From positions 1 through 18,203 of the forward strand of contig JBAZSR010000058.1 in assembly GCA_041662295.1 (NCBI GenBank): DNA of 18,203 bases, given 5' to 3'. The translations under genes and the position numbers were made by a program. The notes under the pieces are model-generated. The model saw only the letters and a program-made list of their open reading frames with translations, did no database searches and had not been told where the DNA came from. Shown in pieces: positions 1-7,312 of this stretch (positions within the stretch are counted from its first letter, which is position 1; each line of letters begins with the position of its first letter). The stretch is from JACQWX01 sp041662295 (GTDB taxonomy: Bacteria; Elusimicrobiota; Elusimicrobia; UBA1565; UBA9628).

Positions 1-761
1 TCGGCATCGACCTCGTCGCCATGTCGGTCAACGACCTGATCTGCTGCGGCGCCAAGCCCCTGATCTTCCTCGACTACTACGCCACCGGCAAGCTCAAGCT
101 CAACACGTCCAAGAAGATCATCGCCGGCATCATGGAAGGCTGCCGCCAGGGGCATTGCGTCCTGCTCGGCGGCGAGACCGCGGAGATGCCCGGCTTCTAC
201 TCCAAGGGCGAGTACGACCTCGCGGGCTTCTCGGTCGGGATCGTGGAGCGCTCGCAGGTGGTGGACGGCTCCAAGATCTTCCCGGGAGACCTCCTTCTCG
301 GCCTGCCCTCCTCGGGCCTGCACTCCAACGGCTTCTCCCTGGTGCGCAAGGTCTTCTCCGACGCGGGGCTCCGGCGGCGGGGCCGGGAGCTTCTGACGCC
401 CACGCGCATCTACGTCCCCGAGATCGCCAGGCTCCAGGAGGGGCTCCGGGAGGCGGGACAGATCATCCTCGGCATGGCCCACATCACAGGCGGCGGCATC
501 GTGGAGAACCTTCCCCGGATCCTGCCGGCCGGGACCCGGGCGGTGCTCCAATCCCATGCCTGGAAGGTGCCGGCCGTCATGCGCGACATCCAGCGGGAGG
601 GCGGCGTCTGCGAAGCCGAGATGTGGCGCACCTTCAACATGGGCATCGGCATGATCGTCGTGATCCGTCCCACCGCGCTGGAGACGGCGCGGAAGATCCT
701 GCCCGAGCTCAAGCTCATCGGGGAGATCACGGCGGGCAAGAGAGAGGTGCGGATCGAATGA
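1..761 (+). CDS. purM: Phosphoribosylformylglycinamidine cyclo-ligase (AIR synthetase), 3' part
   Basis: The gene is cut by the left edge of the window; the frame is open from base 3, giving 252 residues, and the ATG at 21 is an internal Met of the conserved GIDLVAMSVNDL stretch, so it is not the start. PurM makes 5-aminoimidazole ribotide from FGAM with ATP, in the cytoplasm, in de novo purine synthesis. Seen in order: FLDYYATGKL, the GGETAEMPG loop, SSGLHSNGFSLVR, TRIYV, HITGGGIVENLPRILP and FNMGIGM, all family hallmarks, and a normal C-terminus ending in VRIE. Roughly the first quarter of the protein is missing compared with the usual 340-350 residues. Its TGA overlaps the next ATG as ATGA (758-761), so it is translationally coupled to the purN-purH fusion that acts later in the same pathway. 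Confidence 0.97.
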   Translation, partial: GIDLVAMSVNDLICCGAKPLIFLDYYATGKLKLNTSKKIIAGIMEGCRQGHCVLLGGETAEMPGFYSKGEYDLAGFSVGIVERSQVVDGSKIFPGDLLLGLPSSGLHSNGFSLVRKVFSDAGLRRRGRELLTPTRIYVPEIARLQEGLREAGQIILGMAHITGGGIVENLPRILPAGTRAVLQSHAWKVPAVMRDIQREGGVCEAEMWRTFNMGIGMIVVIRPTALETARKILPELKLIGEITAGKREVRIE

Positions 762-2998
762 AGAAGATCGCGGTCTTCGCCTCTGGGGAGGGGACGAACC
801 TCCAGGCCCTCATCGACGCGGTCCGGGCCCGCCGCATCCACGGGCAGATCGTCCTGGTCGTTTCGAGCAGTCCCGACGCCGGGGCCCTCAGCCGCGCCCG
901 CAGGGCCGGCATCGAGACGCTGACGGCCGGGCCCAAGGACTTCCCCACCCCGGAGGAGTACAGCGCCCGCCTCGCCCACGAGTGCAAGACCCGCGGGGTG
1001 GAGCTGGTCTGCCTCGCAGGCTTCATCCACCAGCTCAAGGAGCCCTTCCTCAAGGAGTTCCGCTGGCGCGTCCTGAACATCCACCCGGCCCTCCTGCCCG
1101 CCTTCGGCGGCAAGGGCATGTACGGCCGCCGCGTGCACGAGGCGGTCCTGGCCTCGGGCGCGAAGGTCAGCGGCTGTACCGTCCACTTCGTGGACGAGCA
1201 GTACGACCACGGGTGGACCGTCAACCAGGCCGCGGTGCAGGTCCTGGCCTCGGACACCCCGGAGACCCTCGCCGCGCGCATCCGGGCCCAGGAGCACTGG
1301 CTCTACCCCAAGGCGGTCGCCCTCTTCTGCGCCAACCGCGTCGTGGCCGACGAGACGGGCGTCAAGGTCCTGCCTTCGCCCTTGGAGCGCTCGACGCGCA
1401 TCCGGCGGGCCCTGCTGTCGGTCTCCGACAAGCGCGGCCTCGTCGAGTTCGCCAAGGCCCTCGAGGACCTGGGCGTGGAGATCGTCTCCACCTCCGGCAC
1501 GGCCAAAATCCTCCAGGAGGCGGGCGTCGCCACCCGGCCCATCGACAACCTGACGGGCTTCCCCGAGATCCTCTCCGGCAGAGTGAAGACCCTCCATCCC
1601 GCCATCCACGGCGGCATCCTCTTCAGGCGCCAGGACCCCGAACAGTCCCGCGAGGCCGAGCTCATGGGCATCGAGCCCATCGACCTCGTCGCGGTCAACC
1701 TCTACCCCTTCGCCCAGACCGTGGCGGGGCTCCCGTCCCCCTGGGCCCTCGAGGCCATCGAGCAGATCGACATCGGCGGCGTGGCCCTCATCCGGGCCGC
1801 GGCCAAGAACTTCGAGCACGTGGCCGTGCTCGTCTCGCCGACCGACTACGCCGCGGTGGTCCGCGAGATGGAGTCGTCCGGGGGCCAGCTCGACGCCGGG
1901 ACCCGGCGCAGGCTCGCTCTGGCCGCCTACCGCCACACCGCGGGCTACGACGCCATGATCGCCAAGGCCTGGCAGCGGGCGCTCGCGCCCGTGGCCTCCT
2001 CCCCGTCCGGGGCGGCCCTGCCCGAGGAGGCCCCGGCCGGCCCGGCCCCCTCCGAGTCCTTCCCGGAGACGCTCACGGTCACGCTCCACAAGGCCCAAGA
2101 CCTGCGCTACGGCGAGAACCCTCACCAGAAGGCCGCGCTCTACAGCCGGGACACGGCGCCCAAGTGGCGCCAGCTCCACGGCAAGGAGCTTTCCTACAAC
2201 AACCTCCTCGACGCAAGCGCCGCCTGGGAGGCGGTCTGCGAATTCCAGGAGCCCGCCGCGGTCGTGGTCAAGCATCTCTCGCCCTGCGGCGCGGCGGTGG
2301 GCAGGGACGCGGCCGCGGCCCTCGCCGGAGCCTGGGCCTGCGACCCCCTCTCCTCCTTCGGCGGCATCCTGGCCTTGAACCGCCCCATGCCCGCCGAGGC
2401 CGCGGCCGCGCTCTCAAGCCGCTTCCTCGAGGTCGTCATCGCCCCCGGCTTCGACGACGAGGCCTTGGCGCTCCTGCGCAAGAAGGCCAACCTCAGGCTC
2501 ATCCTCCGGCAGGACCCGCCCTCCCACAGCCTGGTCCTGCGCTCCATCGGCGCCGAGGTCCTGGCGGCCGAGCCCGACCACATGACCTTCGGCGGAAGCT
2601 TGAAGACCGCGACAAGGCGCGCCCCGACCAAGGAGGAGGAGGCCGCCCTGCGCTTCGCCTGGATGGCGTGCAAGCACGTCAAGTCCAACGCCGTGGTCCT
2701 GGCGACCACCGGGGCCACGGTGGGCATCGGCGGGGGGCTCACCTCCCGCGTGGACAGCGTCAAGGTCGCCGGCATGAAATTCCAGACCTACCTCAAGGAC
2801 AACCCAAAGCCAGGGGTCCTCGTGCTGGCCTCGGACGGGTTCTTCCCCTTCCGCGACGGCGTGGACGAGGCCGCGGCCCTGGGCGCCACGGCCCTCATCC
2901 AGCCCGGCGGCTCGGTCAAGGACAGCGAGGTCATCGCCGCGGCCGATGAGAAGGGCCTGGCCATGGTCCTGACCGGCATGAGGCACTTCCGGCACTGA
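758..2998 (+). CDS. purH: PurN-PurH fusion: GAR transformylase + AICAR transformylase/IMP cyclohydrolase
   Basis: A 746-residue protein that appears to join three activities of purine synthesis. Residues 1-195 are PurN (GAR + 10-formyl-THF to FGAR): N-terminal SGEGTNLQALIDA loop, catalytic Asn107 and His109 in NIHPALLP, and Asp150 in EQYDHG. After a short linker, residues 216 onward are PurH. The IMP cyclohydrolase (MGS-like) part has SVSDKRGLVEFAKAL, STSGTAK and KTLHPAIHGGIL (Lys277). The AICAR transformylase part has RYGENPHQ (450-457), the Lys505-His506 pair in VVKHLSPCG, DPLSSFGGILA, SRVDSVKVA, FFPFRDGVDEAA and the terminal GMRHFRH. The frame is open upstream to 155, but the start at 758 is set by PurN homology and the ATGA overlap with purM. 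PurN and PurH are normally separate proteins. The residue after Asp150-His-Gly is Trp where Pro is common. No frameshift or stop lies between the halves. Confidence 0.95.
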   Translation: MKKIAVFASGEGTNLQALIDAVRARRIHGQIVLVVSSSPDAGALSRARRAGIETLTAGPKDFPTPEEYSARLAHECKTRGVELVCLAGFIHQLKEPFLKEFRWRVLNIHPALLPAFGGKGMYGRRVHEAVLASGAKVSGCTVHFVDEQYDHGWTVNQAAVQVLASDTPETLAARIRAQEHWLYPKAVALFCANRVVADETGVKVLPSPLERSTRIRRALLSVSDKRGLVEFAKALEDLGVEIVSTSGTAKILQEAGVATRPIDNLTGFPEILSGRVKTLHPAIHGGILFRRQDPEQSREAELMGIEPIDLVAVNLYPFAQTVAGLPSPWALEAIEQIDIGGVALIRAAAKNFEHVAVLVSPTDYAAVVREMESSGGQLDAGTRRRLALAAYRHTAGYDAMIAKAWQRALAPVASSPSGAALPEEAPAGPAPSESFPETLTVTLHKAQDLRYGENPHQKAALYSRDTAPKWRQLHGKELSYNNLLDASAAWEAVCEFQEPAAVVVKHLSPCGAAVGRDAAAALAGAWACDPLSSFGGILALNRPMPAEAAAALSSRFLEVVIAPGFDDEALALLRKKANLRLILRQDPPSHSLVLRSIGAEVLAAEPDHMTFGGSLKTATRRAPTKEEEAALRFAWMACKHVKSNAVVLATTGATVGIGGGLTSRVDSVKVAGMKFQTYLKDNPKPGVLVLASDGFFPFRDGVDEAAALGATALIQPGGSVKDSEVIAAADEKGLAMVLTGMRHFRH

Positions 2999-2999
2999 G

Positions 3000-3209
3000 A
3001 TGGGCTTCAAAGGCGTCGCCGGAACGCTCGGCCTGGTGCTGATGAGCTTCTCCAATCACGCCAAGGCCCTCCCAGCCTGGGAACTCGTGGTCATCGGCCT
3101 CTTCATGGCCGTCTCGGTCTACATCTGCGTTCGCGCCTGGCTCAAATGCCGGCAGGAGCGGGCCGAGGAAGGGCCCGCCAAACCCGAAGCCCCTCGCCAA
3201 TCGGACTGA
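3000..3209 (+). CDS. Small membrane protein, hypothetical
   Basis: A 69-residue reading frame whose ATG begins one base after the purN-purH stop, so it is probably the last gene of the purine operon. A weakly hydrophobic N-terminal stretch (about 5-16) is followed by a clear membrane segment (about 27-47, ELVVIGLFMAVSVYICVRAW). A charged tail rich in Arg, Glu and Pro follows and is probably cytoplasmic by the positive-inside rule. Third codon positions are mostly G or C, as in neighbouring real genes, which supports coding. No strong ribosome-binding site is visible; coupling to the upstream stop would explain translation. I recognise no family and assign no function. Purine genes are not normally linked to such a protein, so its position may be incidental. 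Confidence 0.6.
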   Translation: MGFKGVAGTLGLVLMSFSNHAKALPAWELVVIGLFMAVSVYICVRAWLKCRQERAEEGPAKPEAPRQSD

Positions 3210-3267
3210 CCCGTCGGGCGATCCAGCCCCCCCTCACGCCCCAGCCGGAAGAGATGGTGCGCCTCCA

Positions 3268-3319
3268 AGACTCCGTATACGAGTGGTGCGTCATAACACG
3301 CCACCCGCACACAGAGTCT
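3268..3319. other. Nested inverted repeats in the 3210-3405 intergenic gap
   Basis: The 196-bp gap between the purine operon and the convergent peptidase gene holds no gene I can support. Inside it AGACTC (3268-3273) pairs with GAGTCT (3314-3319), enclosing a second stem GGTGCGT (3285-3291) with ACGC-C-ACC (3298-3305, one bulged C). There is no T-tract, so it is not a standard terminator. It may be a rho-type or bidirectional end structure, or chance. Confidence 0.25.
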
Positions 3320-3405
3320 CCGCCCCCCCATGGGACTGAAGGCTCAACGCCTCCCATTCACCCGCATCGGCTGGCTGGACTATTGACGGTGATGGCCTGC
3401 TGGGA

Positions 3406-4422
3406 TCAGAGGCCGGCAGCCAGGTCCCGGATGGCCCTGAGGCTGCCCTCCACCGCCATGGCCATCCTGCGGTAATCGAGCGATTCCGGCGTGTCCGTGG
3501 GCTTGTGGTAGTTCTTGTTGCGGAAGAAGGCCGTATCCGTGACCATGGCCGCCGGATAGCCCTGGGTCCAGAACGAGGCGTGGTCCGAATAGTCGATGCC
3601 GGGCACGAAAGGCGGGGCCGTGATGGAGTAGACGGCTAGGCCAAAGCCGCTCATGGCCCGCCTGACCGGCCGAGCGAGAGAGCCCGAGGCGTGGTTCGTG
3701 ACCACGCCGATGAAGTCCCCCTTGTCCGGGAAGAGCAGGTCCATGAGCACCGAAGGCGTGTCCTGGCTGCCCGGCAGATCGCTGTAGAAGCCGAGCATCT
3801 CGAGCGAGAGCATGGCCCGAACCCGGACCCCTTCCTTCTTGAGCCCTGCCGCGTGCCGGGCGCTGCCCATGAAGCCGGTGCCGAAGAGGGGCGGCTCCTC
3901 CATGGTGTAGGCAACGAGATCCACCCGCAGAGGAGGAGGGTCCTTGCCCAGGAACCGGGCGAGCTCCAACACTGCGGCCGCGCCGCTGGCGTTGTCGTCA
4001 GCGGCCGGGAACGGACCGAAAGCGTCGTAGTGCGCGCCCACGACCACGCGCTCCCCTGTCTCCGGACCGAAGCTCGCGATGACGTTGCGGAACGGGCCCT
4101 TAATCTCCTTCTTGTTGCGCTGATTCCACCACGGCACGGAATAGACCTGCTCGGACACACGACCCCCGGAGGCCTTGAACTCCCGGGCGACATAGGCCGC
4201 GATCTTGTCGAGGTTCTCGGTGTGGTCCCAGTCCCTGGGAATGGCTGCCGCGATGTAGCGCACATGGGCTTCGAGCCTGGCAGGGGCCACTCCCTCCGGG
4301 GCCTTGGTCCCGATCCAAGGCAACGACGGCCTTCGGACGTAAAAGAAAACCCCGGAGGCCAGGAGAGCCAGTAACCCGGCGAGCGCCGCGAGGAAGCCCA
4401 GCCGCACGGGCCTTGCGCTCAC
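3406..4422 (-). CDS. Membrane-anchored M28-family zinc aminopeptidase
   Basis: 338 residues. A hydrophobic N-terminal segment (about 8-28) looks like an uncleaved signal anchor that would place the enzyme outside the cytoplasmic membrane. The rest is an M28 co-catalytic two-zinc peptidase. Expected metal ligands are His131 (GAHYDAF), bridging Asp142 (ADDNASG), Glu176 with general base Glu175 (YTMEEPP), Glu208 (SLEMLGF) and His306 (NYHKPTDT). The stretch IDYSDHASFW (277-285) is also typical. M28 enzymes release N-terminal amino acids from peptides; the exact substrate cannot be read from sequence. The start codon is GTG, overlapping the upstream stop as GTGA (4419-4422), so translation is coupled to the small membrane protein gene before it. 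All catalytic positions are intact. Family confidence is high, specificity unknown. Confidence 0.93.
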   Translation of the reverse strand: MSARPVRLGFLAALAGLLALLASGVFFYVRRPSLPWIGTKAPEGVAPARLEAHVRYIAAAIPRDWDHTENLDKIAAYVAREFKASGGRVSEQVYSVPWWNQRNKKEIKGPFRNVIASFGPETGERVVVGAHYDAFGPFPAADDNASGAAAVLELARFLGKDPPPLRVDLVAYTMEEPPLFGTGFMGSARHAAGLKKEGVRVRAMLSLEMLGFYSDLPGSQDTPSVLMDLLFPDKGDFIGVVTNHASGSLARPVRRAMSGFGLAVYSITAPPFVPGIDYSDHASFWTQGYPAAMVTDTAFFRNKNYHKPTDTPESLDYRRMAMAVEGSLRAIRDLAAGL

Positions 4423-4664
4423 GGCTTGATGATGCGGATGGCCAGCCAGGGGGTGAGGTTGAAGACGAGGATAAGGATCTTATAGAAGGCCATCCCAGCG
4501 TAGTGGATGGCATCGAACCTCTCCGGCGTTATGCTGAACCACCTGCCGTGCAGCTGATGGATGAGGTCGCGGTTCCACACGACCATCGCAAACCAGAAGC
4601 ACAGGATCGCCAGATTGAGGATGGTGCACCAGAGCAGGAACCGCTCAGCCTTCTTCACTTCCAC
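4419..4664 (-). CDS. Small two-helix membrane protein, DUF6868-like
   Basis: 81 residues with two predicted membrane segments (about 9-29, FLLWCTILNLAILCFWFAMV, and about 56-78, GMAFYKILILVFNLTPWLAI) flanking a polar loop with HxxHGRWFSI. This pattern, including an N-terminal LLWCTI and the loop RWF.I..E.F, resembles what I remember of the DUF6868 family, whose function is unknown to me. The start is GTG with a strong ribosome-binding site, AGGAGG six bases upstream. A second GTG two codons further in is possible. The gene is first in a unit with the M28 peptidase and its stop overlaps that start as GTGA. A divergent promoter region separates it from the transglutaminase-like gene. Confidence 0.85.
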   Translation of the reverse strand: MEVKKAERFLLWCTILNLAILCFWFAMVVWNRDLIHQLHGRWFSITPERFDAIHYAGMAFYKILILVFNLTPWLAIRIIKP

Positions 4665-4703
4665 AAGACACCTCCTGAGCCCGGCAACGCGAACAGCAGG
4701 GAT

Positions 4704-4730
4704 ATCTTACCATGGCCCGGACCCTGGCAA
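4704..4730 (-). promoter_or_regulatory. Putative promoter of the small membrane protein-M28 unit
   Basis: On the minus strand TTGCCA (4730-4725) is followed after 15 bases by TAAGAT (4709-4704), preceded by TG at the extended -10 position. It gives a leader of about 35 bases that includes the AGGAGG site. The spacer is shorter than the usual 17, so the call is moderate. Confidence 0.45.
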
Positions 4731-4753
4731 GCTGGGAGGTTCCCTGTTATACT
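4724..4753 (+). promoter_or_regulatory. Putative extended -10 promoter of the transglutaminase-like gene
   Basis: An extended -10 element TG-T-TATACT spans 4745-4753, with a weak -35 CTGGCA at 4724-4729 (18-base spacer). The box ends seven bases before the ATG at 4761, so transcription should begin at or next to the start codon. No Shine-Dalgarno sequence fits. Confidence 0.55.
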
Positions 4754-4760
4754 GGGGGGC

Positions 4761-5714
4761 ATGAGGGCCCATCACCTCATGCTCGTTGCCGCTATCCTGC
4801 CTTTTGCCGCGCTGTTCTGCTCAGCCGGGGGCCTCTGCCCATCCGACCAAGAGCAGTCCCTTTCCTCGTCTGACGCGGTCCAGGAAGCCCTCCAGGACAT
4901 CGGGATCAAGAAAGACAGCGGGCTCAAGGACGCGGCCCGCATCTACGCGTGGCTCAGGCGGCCGGGGAACTTCGACACGAAAGCGACCGGCGGATCCGAG
5001 GTGGGCAAAAGCACTCTCCAAAGCATCCTCTCCTCGAAAAAGCTCACCGGGTGCCATGACTGGGGCCTGGCCGTGTCCGGCCTGCTGGCCGCGGCGGGTT
5101 ACCGCGCGTCCTTGGTCGACGGGGTCAGCGTCAAGGGGTGGAAGGAGAAGCGCGAGGGCGCCAATAATGGGTACGTCGGCCATATCTTCGTCGACGCTGA
5201 CCTGGACGGCCGCCGGGTGCTGCTGAACTCCACCGAACCCCGCTACCTCGAGGGCTATGACCCCGAAAGCCCGGTCATCCCCATGAGTCATTACGATTCA
5301 AGCCTCTTCTATGTCCTGGACAAGGGAGCCGATCCCGCCAGCTACTCAACACCGATCCATTCGAATAGCGAGCTGCAGAAGCGCATGGACACGCTCGCCC
5401 TGAGCGCGGACCTCGAGAACCTGCCCAAGACCAAGGGCCCGGGCACGGACCTGCCGCCCGTGCCCGGGGCTCAGCCGATCCTGTGCGACTCCGCCTTCGC
5501 GGCCAGGACCCAGCCTGACAGGTCGAGGAGGGGCGTCGTGCTCCAATACCGCCAAGCCGGTCTCGACGTCTACATCGCCAAGGGATCCGGCAAGTACGCG
5601 CTCCTCCGCTACCCCTACGGCCGCGTCTTCAAGGAACAGGAGCCCGCTGTCCTCTTCTTCGACACCCGCCAGAACCTCAAGCAGTACCTGAGGACCCTGG
5701 GGTCTCCGGACTAG
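4761..5714 (+). CDS. Exported protein with transglutaminase-like (Cys-His) core
   Basis: 317 residues from the ATG at 4761. The start is placed after an extended -10 box and before a signal-like hydrophobic N-terminus (about 5-22), so the product is probably exported. A Cys at 20 is not in a good lipobox (Phe precedes it), so I do not call a lipoprotein. Residues about 85-160 resemble a transglutaminase/cysteine-protease core: Cys98 in GCHDWGLAVSGLLAAAGY, His141 in GHIFVDADLDGRR, and LLNST (Asn156 where Asp often sits in the third catalytic position). Such domains cleave or cross-link peptides, or act as inactive binding folds. The C-terminal region (about 190-317) has no motif I recognise. 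The gene is alone on its strand and converges with the small gene at 5757-6125. Fold confidence is moderate; the reaction is unknown. Confidence 0.8.
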   Translation: MRAHHLMLVAAILPFAALFCSAGGLCPSDQEQSLSSSDAVQEALQDIGIKKDSGLKDAARIYAWLRRPGNFDTKATGGSEVGKSTLQSILSSKKLTGCHDWGLAVSGLLAAAGYRASLVDGVSVKGWKEKREGANNGYVGHIFVDADLDGRRVLLNSTEPRYLEGYDPESPVIPMSHYDSSLFYVLDKGADPASYSTPIHSNSELQKRMDTLALSADLENLPKTKGPGTDLPPVPGAQPILCDSAFAARTQPDRSRRGVVLQYRQAGLDVYIAKGSGKYALLRYPYGRVFKEQEPAVLFFDTRQNLKQYLRTLGSPD

Positions 5715-5756
5715 GCCAGCCCTCCCAGGCCGCTTCGATCCCCGCGTGCCGGTGCT

Positions 5757-6125
5757 TCAATTCATCGAGGAGTTTGCCTTGGCCTCTTGCGCTGCCATGG
5801 CGGCGCACAAGGGGCAGTCCGCCTCATAGGCGTAGTGACTGGCATCGACCAACCGGGGCGTCGCACCCGCGAGAAACTCGACCAGGGCCTTGGCGACTTC
5901 TCCGGCCAGGGCCTCGTGCATCACGACGCCGTAGAGGGCGTCCCCCTTCTCCAGAGATACGCAGAAACTGCCATCCTCCCCCCGTAGAACCTCCAAAGAC
6001 GAGCGCATCCCCCTGCGCAGCAACATCCTCCCCTCATCGCCGTTGAGCAGTTCTCTGAAAGCATCCTCGACATCTTCCGCCTCGGGCCGAAGCCCGATGA
6101 GCGCGCCATTGAGATAGAGTTCCAT
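5757..6125 (-). CDS. Hypothetical protein with C-terminal CxxC
   Basis: 122 residues with no signal peptide or membrane segment. The N-terminal half is acidic and predicted mixed alpha/beta. The C-terminal part contains CPLC (about 104-107), a single CxxC that could bind metal in a dimer or be redox-active; with only one pair visible, this is not firm. The ATG has a good ribosome-binding site, GGGAGG four bases upstream. I recognise no family. It is transcribed divergently from the YchF-like gene and converges with the transglutaminase-like gene, so it is likely monocistronic. Third-position GC is somewhat lower than in its neighbours, which could mean a recent or fast-evolving gene. Confidence 0.7.
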   Translation of the reverse strand: MELYLNGALIGLRPEAEDVEDAFRELLNGDEGRMLLRRGMRSSLEVLRGEDGSFCVSLEKGDALYGVVMHEALAGEVAKALVEFLAGATPRLVDASHYAYEADCPLCAAMAAQEAKANSSMN

Positions 6126-6153
6126 GCCACCTCCCGGACCAGAGGGTCCACTC

Positions 6154-6159
6154 TATATA
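6154..6159 (-). promoter_or_regulatory. Putative -10 box for the CxxC hypothetical gene
   Basis: TATATA on the minus strand, followed by a leader of about 20 bases that contains GGGAGG next to the start codon. No convincing -35 element is visible. Confidence 0.4.
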
Positions 6160-6231
6160 CGAGCGACCCCCCGAAAAAGTTCCCTGCCTCTGCACAGGTC
6201 ACAGCCCCTCCGAGAAAGGAGGCCGCAAGCT

Positions 6232-6240
6232 TGCTACAAT
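6232..6240 (+). promoter_or_regulatory. Extended -10 box of the YchF-like gene
   Basis: TG-C-TACAAT ends seven bases before the ATG at 6248, the same spacing as in the transglutaminase-like gene. A purine-rich AAAGGAGG lies at 6215-6222 but is 25 bases from the ATG, too far to act as its ribosome-binding site. Together these suggest a leaderless transcript. Confidence 0.55.
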
Positions 6241-6247
6241 CACCCCC

Positions 6248-7303
6248 ATGAGACTCGGCATGGTCGGACTCCAGGCAGCAGGAAAGAAGACCCTCTTCGG
6301 CCTTCTGACGGGCTCCACACCCTCGCAGGTCCCTCCCTCGGGCCTCCCCGGGGTCTTCAAGGTCGTCGACCCCCGCGTCGACACCCTGAGCGCCCTCTAC
6401 GTCCCGGAGAAGACGATCTACGCCCAGATGGACCTCACCCTCCTGCCGGACGTGGAGAAGACCGAGGGGAAAGCCCCCTGGCTCAACGACGTGCGCCTGC
6501 TCGACGGCCTGGCCCTGGTCATCCGCGCCTTCCCGGACGAGACCGTGTTCCACCCTCTTGGCTCCGTGGACCCCCTGAGGGACGCCCAGCTCTTCATCTC
6601 GGAGCTTCTGTTCGCGGACCTGCTCCTGCTGGAGAAGCGCAAGGACAAGCTCACCGACGAGATCAAGCGCGCCAGGAGCGCGGAGAAAGAGAAGGAACTC
6701 GAGCTCCTCGGCCGCCTCGCGAGCGTGGTCGAGGCCGGGGGCGGCGTGGCCGGGGCGGGTCTTGGCGAGGCGGACCGCCGCCTCATCTCGCACTACCAGT
6801 TTTTGACCGACAAGCCGCTGGTCGCGGTCATCAACTCGGCCCACGGCTCGGACGTCTCGGCCGTGGAGAAGGGGCTCGCCCCCTTCTACGGAGGCCGCAT
6901 CAAGGCCGTGGCCTGCGACCTCAAGCTCGAGGCCGAGATCGCGGCCATGACCGAACCGGCAGAGCGCAAGGAGTTCCTCGACGGCATGGGCATCAAGGAG
7001 CCCGCGGTGGCGCGCCTCACCCGCGTGCTCTACGACGCCCTGGGCCTGATGTCCTTCTTCACCACCGGCAAGGACGAGGTTCGGGCCTGGACCGTGCGCA
7101 AGGGCTCGACAGCCCCCCAGGCCGCGCGCGCCATCCACACGGACCTTGAAAGAGGCTTTATCCGCGCCGAGGTCATGAAGTACGCGGACCTCGTGGGCCT
7201 GGGCAGCGAGGAAGCGGTGTCCAAGGCCGGCAAGGCGGGCTTGAAGGGCAAAGACTACGTGGTCGAGGAAGGCGACATCGTCCACATCCGCGCCGCCAAC
7301 TAG
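6248..7303 (+). CDS. YchF/Obg-like protein with degraded nucleotide-binding motifs
   Basis: 351 residues, close to the family's usual 360-365, with the full YchF layout. There is a G domain (1-115), a helical coiled-coil insertion rich in Lys/Glu (115-165), the end of the G domain (165-250), and a C-terminal TGS/DUF933 domain that is very well conserved (GLMSFFTTGKDEVRAWTV, 266 onward; IHTDLERGFIRAEV; GKDYVVEEGDIVHIR). YchF binds ribosomes and hydrolyses ATP or GTP. Here the P-loop reads GLQAAGKKT (7-15), with Lys14 where Ser coordinates magnesium. The switch-I Thr region is replaced, the G3 motif DIAG is DLTL (62-65), and the NxxE-type specificity motif is NSAH (196-199). This points to a paralogue that has lost or changed catalysis while keeping the C-terminal domain. 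Its 3' end lies nine bases from the convergent HAD-MFS gene. Confidence 0.9.
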   Translation: MRLGMVGLQAAGKKTLFGLLTGSTPSQVPPSGLPGVFKVVDPRVDTLSALYVPEKTIYAQMDLTLLPDVEKTEGKAPWLNDVRLLDGLALVIRAFPDETVFHPLGSVDPLRDAQLFISELLFADLLLLEKRKDKLTDEIKRARSAEKEKELELLGRLASVVEAGGGVAGAGLGEADRRLISHYQFLTDKPLVAVINSAHGSDVSAVEKGLAPFYGGRIKAVACDLKLEAEIAAMTEPAERKEFLDGMGIKEPAVARLTRVLYDALGLMSFFTTGKDEVRAWTVRKGSTAPQAARAIHTDLERGFIRAEVMKYADLVGLGSEEAVSKAGKAGLKGKDYVVEEGDIVHIRAAN

Positions 7304-7312
7304 GCGTCCCTC

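Noticed and set aside
155..757. Upstream extension of the purN-purH frame to an earlier ATG
   Set aside because: It overlaps purM in another frame, has Arg/Gly/His-rich wrong-frame composition, and PurN homology begins exactly at 758.
410..2275. Long open frame on the minus strand opposite purM and purN-purH
   Set aside because: GC-rich antisense shadow with Gly/Asp/Arg-rich composition; the sense strand carries complete conserved enzymes.
982..2949. Long + frame within purN-purH
   Set aside because: Low-complexity Arg/Pro/Gly-rich translation in a second frame of a well-conserved gene.
3394..3415. GGCCT/AGGCC hairpin as a terminator
   Set aside because: Five base pairs, overlaps the M28 stop codon and has no T-run on either strand.
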